Shown in pieces: positions 1-5,335 of a DNA stretch of 5,361 bases (positions are counted from its first letter, which is position 1; each line of letters opens with the position of its first letter). The notes under the pieces were generated by a model. It saw nothing but the letters and a program-made list of their open reading frames with translations, was not told where the DNA came from and ran no database searches. The stretch comes from an uncultured Loktanella sp. Lineage in GTDB: Bacteria > Pseudomonadota > Alphaproteobacteria > Rhodobacterales > Rhodobacteraceae. Location: the NCBI GenBank assembly GCA_913061335.1, contig CAJXTP010000207.1, positions 1 through 5,361 on the forward strand. The letters run 5' to 3'. The translations under genes and the position numbers were made by a program.

Positions 1-22
1 CGGAGATGTGTATAAGAGACAG
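1..22. other. Nextera Read 2-side adapter remnant (sequencing artifact)
   Basis: Bases 4-22 are exactly the 19-bp Tn5 mosaic end used in Nextera libraries (AGATGTGTATAAGAGACAG). The preceding CGG matches the 3' end of the Nextera Read 2 tail (...GGGCTCGG). This is library-construction sequence, not genome. The rsfS reading frame stays open through it, so an automatic translation would gain false C-terminal residues. Confidence 0.97.
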
Positions 23-291
23 TCGCCGGTGTCGATCAGAACCCAATCGCCAGTCGTGCGACCTTCGATTTTGGACAAAATGCCAAAATCAGTTTTGATT
101 TGCGCCACCAGCTTTTCAGCCATGGCCGATACTTGACGCGATGAGCGACCAGAACCGATGACCATATGGTCGCCAATTTCGGATTTGCCTTTGAGGCTGA
201 TGGTAACAACCTCTTCGGCTTTGTTTTCATCAAGGGATTTCAGAACAGCCGCCAAAATGGCATCGCTGGTTGCGGTATTGCTAGCGGTCAT
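23..291 (-). CDS. rsfS: Ribosomal silencing factor RsfS (YbeB/Iojap family), 5' part, truncated by contig end
   Basis: RsfS binds ribosomal protein uL14 on the 50S subunit and blocks subunit joining, damping translation in stationary phase or starvation (family knowledge). Seen here, counting from the ATG at 291: an N-terminal helix (AILAAVLKSLDENKAEEVV, about residues 11-29), the core strand ISLKGKSEIGDHMVIGSGRS (31-50), SRQVSAMAEKL (51-61), and KIEGRTTGDWVLIDTGD (74-90). These are hallmark segments of the family. About 90 residues are present. The missing end should carry the usual VIVHVFRPEVREFY-type segment, giving roughly 110-115 aa in total. Start choice is uncertain. The ATG at 291 gives a normal family length. 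The frame is open upstream to a TTG at 375, preceded by GGAG only 3 nt away, which would add 28 residues rich in Asp, Asn and Thr. The gene lies downstream of mscS on the same strand, about 280 bases away. rlmH often follows rsfS in related genomes but would lie off this contig. Confidence 0.9.
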
Positions 292-347
292 TTTGTCGCC
301 TGCAACGTCGGCCTGATCATTGGCCGTTGTGGATAAAGACAGTTCAT
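288..347 (-). CDS. Possible 19-codon upstream ORF overlapping the rsfS start (ATGA junction)
   Basis: The strongest Shine-Dalgarno sequence in this region, GGAGG at 351-355 (minus strand), sits 3 nt before an ATG at 347. That ATG is not in the rsfS frame. It opens a 19-codon ORF beginning MNCLYPQRPM whose TGA overlaps the rsfS ATG as ATGA, the classic layout for translational coupling. The alternative is that this is not a gene: the rsfS frame is also open here and its translation (LSTTANDQADVAGDK) looks more protein-like than the uORF. In that case the real start is TTG 375, or a base has been lost near the ATG. The SD spacing is short for either reading. I do not recognise the peptide. Confidence 0.25.
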   Translation of the reverse strand: MNCLYPQRPMIRPTLQATK

Positions 348-398
348 TGTCCTCCGGTTGGGTTACGCCGGTCAAATGCTCCAGCGCGAAGCTAGGTT

Positions 399-427
399 AA
401 ACTAACAACTTGCGCGAAGAAATTCAA
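399..427 (-). promoter_or_regulatory. Candidate sigma70-type promoter for rsfS
   Basis: On the minus strand, TTGAAT (422-427) and TAGTTT (399-404) are separated by 17 bases, the optimal spacing. The -35 is good and the -10 weak. Transcription would start near base 392, upstream of every candidate rsfS start (375, 347, 291). It would make rsfS independent of mscS transcription. This is by-eye pattern matching only. Confidence 0.3.
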
Positions 428-572
428 CTCACTCTGGGGCGGTTTTACGAGGGGAAATCGGGGTATTTGAGCGGCCTTTAGCCTGTTGGCCAGCATAATC
501 GAACAAATTGGACAGACTCGCGCTGCACACACGACAAAAGAATCCCCATTTGCTCGCTTGTAGCGGTCAAGC
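428..572. other. Intergenic region between mscS and rsfS
   Basis: There is no convincing gene here. It contains a weak inverted pair, GGCC...GGCC (474-477 and 486-489), with a 4-bp stem and no T tract, so no clear mscS terminator is visible. A 23-codon minus-strand ORF (478-549) is open but lacks a good ribosome binding site. Confidence 0.5.
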
Positions 573-1919
573 CTAGTCAGGCAGCTGATCGTTCTTATGG
601 ACTTTGATCTCGCGCTGAGGGAATGGGATCGAGATGCCGTTGGCCGCGAAGCTATCCCAAAGAGCCAGAAACACGTTGCCCCGAATATTGGTCAAGCCGC
701 CTGTCGGATCACTGATCCAGAATCGCAGGATGTAATCAACCGAGCTATCGCCAAAGCCCACGATGTGGCAAACTGTTGGGCGGCTGGTCAGGACACGGTC
801 GACGCTTTGGGCCGCTGCAATTGCCAATTTTCGAACATCATGGGGGTTGTCGCCGTAGGCCGTGCCGAAATTGATGTCGAGCCGGACAAAGTCGTTGGAG
901 TGGGACCAGTTTACCACTTGGCCGGTGATCAGATCTTCGTTCGGGATTAGATATTCTTTGCCGTCTCGTGTGACCACGGACACATACCGTGCGCCCAATG
1001 AGTTGATCCAACCAAACGTGCTTCCTAGACTGATAACATCACCGGGTTTGATCGACTTATCGAGCAGAATAATCACACCTGAAACAAGGTTTGAAACAAC
1101 TTTTTGCAGACCAAAACCAAGGCCAACGCCGATAGCCCCTGACAGAACTGCAAGGCCAGTTAGATCAATCCCAATGGTCTTAACACCGACAAAGAACGCG
1201 GCACTGTAAAGCCCGATCTGCAACGCTTTGACGATTAGGACTTGCATTGAGGGGCTGATGTCTTCGTTCGCGCGAATGCGTGAAGTCGTTGTTGAGGTTA
1301 CAAAGCGCGCTGACGCGATGAGCACACCGATGATTACGCTAGCTTGGATGACCAATAGTGCAGACAGACGAAAATCGCCAATGTTGAAGCCCGCACTATC
1401 GAGCGATGACGTCGCCGCATCTAGTAATCCCAAGACTTGCAGTGTCACATATGTCCAGGCGGCGTAGCGGACGACCTTGCGCAAAAATGGGCTCTTAATC
1501 AGCCGGGTGACAAAGACGATTAGCAACCAAGCCAGCGCAAGCGTGGCGATTATCGCCAGCAAGTAACTGCGGCTTGGCCAAGTGACTTCGCGCATGACCC
1601 AGACAGTAATCCAGATCAGGCCAACGTAAAAAATCGCCCGTAGCCGTCGGTGGACGACCGCGAGTATGCGCATGCGCCATTTCGGCCAGTTCTCGCGGGT
1701 CGCCATCCAAGCCCGAATGCGCGGCCCAAAAACCATCCTCAGCAAATGTGCGATTGCAAACAGCGCAACTGCGATCGCTACTTGATACAAATTCCATGTC
1801 CGGAACATCGTCGTGACAAATGCTTCAGCCTGGTCCAGCAGCGATTGGCCGGCGTCAACGAATTGGTCGAACTGGATAGTATCTTGGCCTGATGCCGTCG
1901 TTTGTCCGTGCCGTGCCAT
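573..1919 (-). CDS. MscS-family mechanosensitive ion channel, 448 aa
   Basis: Inner-membrane channel that opens under membrane tension to release solutes on osmotic downshock (family role). Hydrophobic segments lie at roughly residues 46-64, 93-109, 118-138, 152-166, 184-206 and 226-248, followed by the pore helix. The pore/TM3 signature is the Gly/Ala-rich stretch GAIGVGLGFGLQKVVSNLVS (261-280), then GVIILLDKSIKPGDVI (281-296), which leads into the beta domain with RDGKEYLIPNEDLITGQVVNWS (318-339). The C-terminal alpha/beta vestibule domain spans about 345-440 (DINFGTAYG, PTVCHIVGFGDSSVDYILRFW, IPFPQREI). The protein is longer than the 286-aa E. coli MscS because of extra N-terminal membrane helices, as in many mid-sized family members. 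Start: the ATG at 1919 begins MARHGQTTAS. The frame stays open far upstream, but that part is antisense to leuC and is not protein-like. SD support is weak (GGGGCAGGC before the ATG). The stop is TAG (573-575). The gene is transcribed divergently from leuC. The physiological ligand or gating specificity cannot be told from sequence. Confidence 0.93.
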   Translation of the reverse strand: MARHGQTTASGQDTIQFDQFVDAGQSLLDQAEAFVTTMFRTWNLYQVAIAVALFAIAHLLRMVFGPRIRAWMATRENWPKWRMRILAVVHRRLRAIFYVGLIWITVWVMREVTWPSRSYLLAIIATLALAWLLIVFVTRLIKSPFLRKVVRYAAWTYVTLQVLGLLDAATSSLDSAGFNIGDFRLSALLVIQASVIIGVLIASARFVTSTTTSRIRANEDISPSMQVLIVKALQIGLYSAAFFVGVKTIGIDLTGLAVLSGAIGVGLGFGLQKVVSNLVSGVIILLDKSIKPGDVISLGSTFGWINSLGARYVSVVTRDGKEYLIPNEDLITGQVVNWSHSNDFVRLDINFGTAYGDNPHDVRKLAIAAAQSVDRVLTSRPTVCHIVGFGDSSVDYILRFWISDPTGGLTNIRGNVFLALWDSFAANGISIPFPQREIKVHKNDQLPD

Positions 1920-2018
1920 GCCTGCCCCGTCTTTTGTTACCTCATTGTTGCACGGGGCTGTGCGCCCAATCAAGCAACACCCTTGTGAGATGCGGCAATG
2001 ATCTATAAATGAAGGGAC
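1920..2018. promoter_or_regulatory. Divergent intergenic region between mscS and the leuC leader
   Basis: This should hold promoters for both directions. For mscS (minus strand) a weak candidate is TTGATT (1968-1973) with CAACAA (1945-1950), 17 bases apart. A small dyad, GCAC (1950-1953)/GTGC (1960-1963), lies between them and could be an operator or chance. The plus-strand candidate is listed separately. No recognised regulator-binding consensus was identified. Confidence 0.35.
1983..2009 (+). promoter_or_regulatory. Candidate promoter for the leuC operon
   Basis: TTGTGA (1983-1988) and TATAAA (2004-2009) are 15 bases apart, shorter than the ideal 17. The -10 is strong. Transcription would start near base 2016, giving a leuC leader of about 150 nt. 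If that start is right, the small ORF beginning at 2019 would be nearly leaderless. By-eye assignment only. Confidence 0.3.
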
Positions 2019-2105
2019 ATGACACCAGTTTTTGACATGGACGACCGTGCCCGCCTTCCTTGGCGGTTTTACGGCGCAGCTTGCACAATTCTCGCAAGGG
2101 GTTGA
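2019..2105 (+). CDS. Possible 28-aa leader ORF upstream of leuC
   Basis: ATG at 2019 is preceded by AAGGGA (2012-2017), which touches the start closely. The ORF runs 28 codons to TGA (2103-2105), beginning MTPVFDMDDRARLPWRFYGA and ending ACTILARG. The composition is plausible for a real peptide (acidic N-terminus, Trp and Tyr, basic end), but I do not recognise it. It has only two Leu codons (CTT, CTC), not adjacent, so it is not a textbook leucine attenuation peptide. It ends 60 bases before leuC and overlaps two small hairpins, so it could be a cis-acting leader, an unannotated small protein, or chance. Confidence 0.35.
   Translation: MTPVFDMDDRARLPWRFYGAACTILARG
2051..2070 (+). terminator. 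Weak terminator-like hairpin in the leuC leader
   Basis: CCGCC (2051-2055) pairs with GGCGG (2062-2066) around the loop TTCCTT, and TTTT (2067-2070) follows immediately. A 5-bp stem and a four-T run are weak for an intrinsic terminator. Its place in the leader before leuC, inside the small ORF, makes it a possible attenuator element. Confidence 0.25.
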
Positions 2106-2116
2106 TTGCGCGCGCC
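2073..2116 (+). promoter_or_regulatory. Second potential stem-loop in the leuC leader
   Basis: Nested complementarity: outer arms GGCGC (2073-2077) and GCGCC (2112-2116), inner arms CTTGC (2080-2084) and GCAAG (2094-2098) around a 9-base loop. It directly follows the terminator-like hairpin and spans the end of the small ORF. The internal loop is asymmetric, so stability is uncertain. Recorded as a candidate leader structure only. Confidence 0.2.
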
Positions 2117-2152
2117 TTGTCCACGTCCCCCAACACACCATATCTATTTTAC

Positions 2153-2159
2153 AGGAGGG
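2153..2159 (+). promoter_or_regulatory. leuC ribosome binding site
   Basis: AGGAGGG, a near-perfect Shine-Dalgarno, lies 6 nt before the ATG at 2166. It fixes that ATG as the leuC start rather than the in-frame ATG at 2106, which would add 20 residues unlike any LeuC N-terminus. Confidence 0.9.
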
Positions 2160-2165
2160 TGCTTT

Positions 2166-3572
2166 ATGTCCCCCAAAACGATCTATGATAAAATCTGGGA
2201 TGCCCATGTTGCCCATGAGGCTGATGACGGCACCTGCCTGCTTTATATTGACCGCCACCTTGTCCACGAAGTGACAAGCCCGCAGGCGTTTGAAGGTTTG
2301 CGTACATCGGGCCGTAAGGTCCGCGCACCTGACAAAACTATCGCTGTGCCAGATCATAACGTGCCCACAACGCTGGACCGCGCCAACGCTGCTACCATGA
2401 CAGAAGACAGCCGCATTCAGGTTGAGGCGCTTGATAAAAATGCCAAAGATTTTGGTCTGCACTATTACCCAGTGTCTGATGTGCGTCAGGGCGTCGTGCA
2501 TATCGTTGGCCCAGAGCAAGGTTGGACGTTGCCTGGCATGACCGTTGTTTGTGGTGACAGCCACACCGCGACACATGGTGCATTTGGCTCGCTGGCTCAC
2601 GGTATTGGTACATCCGAGGTTGAACATGTTTTGGCGACGCAAACGCTGATTCAGAAGAAATCCAAGAACATGAAGGTCGAGATCACTGGCAAACTTGCGC
2701 CCGGTGTGACCGCCAAAGACGTGACCATGGCTGTGATTGGTCTAACCGGCACCGCTGGCGGCACTGGTTACGTGATTGAATATTGCGGTTCGGTTATCGA
2801 AAGCCTGTCCATGGAAGGGCGCATGACCGTCTGCAATATGGCGATTGAAGGCGGCGCACGCGCTGGTTTGATCGCCCCTGATCAGACGACATACGACTAT
2901 TGCAACGGTCGCCCGCACGCCCCCAGAGGCGCCGCATGGGAGGCAGCGCTGACATATTGGAAGACGCTTTTCACTGATGAAGGCGCAGATTTCGATAAGG
3001 TTTTGACCATCAAGGGCGAAGACATCGCGCCGCTTGTAACGTGGGGTACATCACCCGAAGACGTGTTGGCGATCACTGATGTTGTGCCTGACCCGGCATC
3101 ATTTGAAGGCGGGAAAGTCGGCGCTGCACAGCGGTCCATCGACTATATGGGTCTGACTGTTGGTCAAAAACTGACGGACATCGAGATTGATACCGTGTTT
3201 ATCGGATCTTGCACCAACGGTCGGATCGAAGATTTCCGCGCCGCTGCTGCAATCCTGAAGGGCAAAAAGATCAAAGAGGGCATGCGTGCTATGGTCGTGC
3301 CCGGGTCCGGTCTTGTCCGGGCGCAAGCTGAAGAAGAGGGCATCGCCCAAGTCTTTATCGACGCAGGTTTTGAATGGCGCCTTGCAGGCTGTTCGATGTG
3401 TCTTGCGATGAACCCGGATCAACTGGCACCGGGCGAGCGATGTGCAGCAACGTCGAACCGTAACTTTGAAGGCCGTCAGGGTCGGGGTGGACGTACTCAC
3501 CTTGTATCACCTGCGATGGCTGCTGCTGCCGCGATTACGGGTCGCCTGACTGACGTGCGGGACCTGATGTAA
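2166..3572 (+). CDS. leuC: 3-isopropylmalate dehydratase (isopropylmalate isomerase) large subunit, 468 aa
   Basis: With LeuD it forms the cytosolic enzyme that interconverts 2- and 3-isopropylmalate through 2-isopropylmaleate, the second step specific to leucine biosynthesis (EC 4.2.1.33). It is an aconitase-superfamily protein with a 4Fe-4S cluster. Seen: N-terminal TIYDKIWDAHVA (5-16), LLYIDRHLVHEVTSPQAFEGL (25-45), VPDHNVPT (61-68), the CGDSHTATHGAFGSLAHGIG block (129-148), IGSCTNGR (346-353) with ligand Cys349, VVPGSGLV (377-384), and AGCSMCLAMNPD (407-418) with ligands Cys409 and Cys412. It closes with CAATSNRNFEGRQGRGG (426-442) and LVSPAMAAAAAITG (446-459). All three cluster cysteines are present and the length is typical of bacterial LeuC (about 465-470), so the gene is intact. 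The start is set by the strong SD. The TAA stop overlaps the next small ORF by one base, and leuD follows 162 bases later on the same strand, so the three are probably co-transcribed. Confidence 0.98.
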   Translation: MSPKTIYDKIWDAHVAHEADDGTCLLYIDRHLVHEVTSPQAFEGLRTSGRKVRAPDKTIAVPDHNVPTTLDRANAATMTEDSRIQVEALDKNAKDFGLHYYPVSDVRQGVVHIVGPEQGWTLPGMTVVCGDSHTATHGAFGSLAHGIGTSEVEHVLATQTLIQKKSKNMKVEITGKLAPGVTAKDVTMAVIGLTGTAGGTGYVIEYCGSVIESLSMEGRMTVCNMAIEGGARAGLIAPDQTTYDYCNGRPHAPRGAAWEAALTYWKTLFTDEGADFDKVLTIKGEDIAPLVTWGTSPEDVLAITDVVPDPASFEGGKVGAAQRSIDYMGLTVGQKLTDIEIDTVFIGSCTNGRIEDFRAAAAILKGKKIKEGMRAMVVPGSGLVRAQAEEEGIAQVFIDAGFEWRLAGCSMCLAMNPDQLAPGERCAATSNRNFEGRQGRGGRTHLVSPAMAAAAAITGRLTDVRDLM

Positions 3573-3715
3573 TGACTTTGCGTCGGCGGAACTTGATTGG
3601 GTTATTTGGGGCGGCTATTGCTGCCCCGCTGCTGCCATTGCCTACATTTGGTGTGACCTATGCGAAGTCCGCGATGCACGTCGCGATCACGCATGCACAA
3701 GCGCGTGTCGCTTAA
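3572..3715 (+). CDS. 47-aa small protein with twin-arginine-like signal, between leuC and leuD
   Basis: The ATG overlaps the leuC stop by one base (TAATG), as expected for translational coupling. GGGAC upstream (3560-3564) inside leuC could act as SD. The ORF ends TAA (3713-3715), 19 bases before leuD. The product starts MTLRRRNLIGLFGAAIAAPL. It has an Arg triplet (4-6) followed by a hydrophobic helix (about 8-23), which resembles a Tat signal (RR-x-hydrophobic-hydrophobic) or a single membrane anchor. The remaining residues, about 25-47 (ending VAITHAQARVA), are too short for a folded domain. AQA at 42-44 resembles a signal-peptidase site but would leave almost no mature peptide. I do not recognise a named family. 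It may be a small exported or membrane peptide carried in the leu operon, or a decayed remnant of a longer secreted protein. The tight overlap with leuC and the lack of any other gene in the gap argue that it is translated. Confidence 0.6.
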   Translation: MTLRRRNLIGLFGAAIAAPLLPLPTFGVTYAKSAMHVAITHAQARVA

Positions 3716-3734
3716 GAATTAAAGGACGATACTC

Positions 3735-4340
3735 ATGGAAAAATTCACTTCACTTAGCGGGATCGCGGCGCCGATGGACTTGGTCAATATCGACACCGAT
3801 ATGATCATCCCCAAGCAGTTCCTGAAAACGATCAAACGGTCTGGCCTCGGCGTGAACCTGTTTGACGAGATGCGCTATAATCTGGACGGGTCCGAAATTT
3901 CGGATTTTGTTCTCAATCAACCAGCCTACCGCGATGCATCAATCCTCGTGGCAGGCGATAACTTTGGCTGCGGCTCGTCACGCGAACACGCGCCATGGGC
4001 AATTGCAGATTTTGGCATCCGCTGCGTGATCTCCACCAGCTTTGCGGACATCTTTTACAACAACTGCTTCAAGAACGGCATCTTGCCAATCGTGCTGCCC
4101 GAAGACCAGCGCGACGCGCTGATGGAGGACGCTGGGAATGGTGCGAACGCACGGATCGAAGTTGATCTGGAAACACAGACTGTGACTGGCGCAGGTGGGG
4201 AAACCTATCATTTCGAGCTCGACGCGTTCAAAAAGCATTGCCTGTTGAACGGCCTCGACGATATCGGGCTGACGATGGAAAAAGTGACGTCCATTGACAC
4301 ATTTGAGGCTGCCACTGCGACCAGTCGGCCTTGGGTCTAA
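3735..4340 (+). CDS. leuD: 3-isopropylmalate dehydratase small subunit, 201 aa
   Basis: Small (swivelling-domain) subunit that completes the isopropylmalate isomerase active site with LeuC in the cytosol. Seen: N-terminal FTSLSGIAAPMDLVNIDTDM (4-23) with the NIDTDMIIPKQFLK substrate-region motif (18-31), then the diagnostic loop GDNFGCGSSREHAPWA (74-89), SFADIFYNNCFKNGILPI (102-119), and the C-terminal DDIGLTMEK segment (175-183). The length matches proteobacterial LeuD (about 200 aa), so it appears complete. AAAGGA (3721-3726) lies 8 nt before the ATG, a good ribosome binding site. It is separated from leuC only by the 47-codon ORF, consistent with one transcript producing both subunits. A GC-rich hairpin lies just after the stop. 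leuB often follows in related operons but is not reached here. Confidence 0.98.
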   Translation: MEKFTSLSGIAAPMDLVNIDTDMIIPKQFLKTIKRSGLGVNLFDEMRYNLDGSEISDFVLNQPAYRDASILVAGDNFGCGSSREHAPWAIADFGIRCVISTSFADIFYNNCFKNGILPIVLPEDQRDALMEDAGNGANARIEVDLETQTVTGAGGETYHFELDAFKKHCLLNGLDDIGLTMEKVTSIDTFEAATATSRPWV

Positions 4341-4347
4341 GCCTAAC

Positions 4348-4370
4348 GGGCGCGCGTGAACCGCGCGTCC
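4348..4370 (+). terminator. GC-rich hairpin after leuD, possible terminator without T tract
   Basis: GGGCGCGCG (4348-4356) pairs with CGCGCGTCC (4362-4370), nine pairs including one G-U, around the loop TGAAC. It starts 8 bases after the leuD stop. The sequence after it (ACCCACTCCG) has no T run, so it is not a canonical intrinsic terminator. It may instead stabilise the 3' end of the leuCD message or act as a weak terminator. Confidence 0.5.
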
Positions 4371-4726
4371 ACCCACTCCGAGGCAGTAAGCGTCTAGCCG
4401 AAGGCACCGCCACGCGCCTCTAAATGACCTTGATGGTTAACAGCACCTTTGCGACACTTGGGGCTAACCAATTCGAAAACCACTACATACTGTGTTACCG
4501 CACAGCATGGCCTTTCGCGTTAGCTAAAATGGTTGCAATCTCGCACCACCACCGTCGCAAAAGCGCCTCACTTTTTTTCATCATATTTCTCAGAGACTTG
4601 AAGGGTGAACTAAAAGTGGGCAGAACTATGTCAAGAATGAGGCAACCTGACGCACAAGCGCAGGATCATAATGGAACAAGGACGCGGCATTGTATCGCAT
4701 CCGACCGTATTGAGGGTACAGTAGCA
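4371..4726. other. Gene-poor stretch between leuD and the membrane protein gene
   Basis: I see no confident gene. The frame of the following gene is open back to ATG 4424 (after TAA 4421-4423), with another ATG at 4628, but the translation is rich in His, Arg, Cys and low-complexity pieces and does not look like protein. A seven-T run lies at 4571-4577 and a small CTGTG/CACAG dyad (4490-4494 and 4501-4505) is present. GAAGGGTG (4600-4607) resembles an SD but has no suitable start close behind. A promoter for the downstream gene may lie here; none stands out. Confidence 0.5.
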
Positions 4727-5335
4727 GTGATTTCACGACTGCCAGGGGCTTTGGCCCGCGCAGCACTTGTGGTGCTGATGATCGTCACGCCGTCAGCAAT
4801 GCTGCCGACGATTGGGTCCGACGGCGCGCAGATTGTGGCCCTTGTCGCAATCTTTGCTGCTGTATTTACCACTGTTGAATATAGCGCCAGTAGTCCAAGC
4901 CTTGTCGAATTCCGAAATGCGCCGCCATTTAACAGGCTTCGGTTTGGTGCCTTGTTTGCGACGGTTGCAACTCTTTCCATCGTGTTTCGCGATCCGGATC
5001 AAGCCAACACTATCGCCCGATTTTTCCAATTGATTGGTGAACGCGTCGGTGGGTCAATTGACTTTCCCTATTCTCCGGTCCGTCTGATGCTTTTGGCGAT
5101 GCCGGCCGATATGACAGCGTCAGAGCTTGAAAGAGCGCGCACGGCAGTTGGCCTGAGCTACCTGATTTCATTATCGTCGCTAGCGATGTTTGTATTGCTG
5201 CTTCGGCTACGTGGCTGGCCGCGTCACACTGGCGCGTTTAATGTTTGGATAAACTTACCAACGTTTGACCCAACCGCAGGCGGTGACGTTGTGGCGCGAT
5301 TGAACCGTGACAGCCAAATTAACCTGATCTTAGGG
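4727..5335 (+). CDS. Uncharacterised polytopic membrane protein, 5' part, truncated by contig end
   Basis: I do not assign a function. From GTG 4727 the protein begins MISRLPGALARAALVVLMIV. Hydrophobic segments lie at about 8-27, 35-50, 73-87 and 141-160, with a new one starting near 198 where the contig ends. Between them are VEYSASSPSLVEFRNAPPFN (50-69), an IDFPYSPVRLMLLAMPADM stretch (111-129), and the soluble-looking FNVWINLPTFDPTAGGDVVA (171-190). These read like a conserved alphaproteobacterial inner-membrane protein of the Rhodobacterales, as I recall it, though this cannot be confirmed here. Start choice: GTG 4727 has GAGGG (4712-4716) 10 nt upstream and gives a clean N-terminal membrane helix. 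ATG 4628 would add 33 residues of unconvincing sequence, and ATG 4424 would add 101. It lies 386 bases after leuD on the same strand, so it may be a separate transcript. The last real codon is 5333-5335; residues SLIHI after it come from the adapter. Confidence 0.75.

Noticed and set aside
36..233. 65-codon minus-strand ORF at the left end
   Set aside because: It is a different frame of the rsfS coding region. The RsfS frame shows clear family motifs and this one does not.
478..549. 23-codon minus-strand ORF (starts MGILLSCVQRES) between mscS and rsfS
   Set aside because: There is no convincing ribosome binding site, no recognisable family, and the length is within chance expectation.
2032..2037. 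Perfect TTGACA -35 hexamer upstream of leuC
   Set aside because: No acceptable -10 lies 16-18 bases downstream (the region is GC-rich), so it is probably chance within the small ORF.
2117..2146. TTGTCC / TATCTA promoter-like pair just before leuC
   Set aside because: With 18-base spacing its start site would fall at or inside the leuC ribosome binding site, leaving no usable leader.
2106..2165. Twenty-codon N-terminal extension of leuC from ATG 2106
   Set aside because: The AGGAGGG at 2153-2159 and the family-typical MSPKTIYDKIWDAH start at 2166 make the extension unnecessary.
1920..2642. Long minus-strand extension of the mscS frame, open for about 240 codons antisense to leuC
   Set aside because: It mirrors the leuC coding strand and is rich in Cys, His and Arg with no domain pattern. 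ATG 1919 gives a complete MscS protein, so the extension is a codon-bias shadow.
3099..3500. 133-codon minus-strand ORF inside leuC
   Set aside because: It is antisense to intact, motif-rich LeuC coding sequence. No domain is recognisable and it is a typical shadow.
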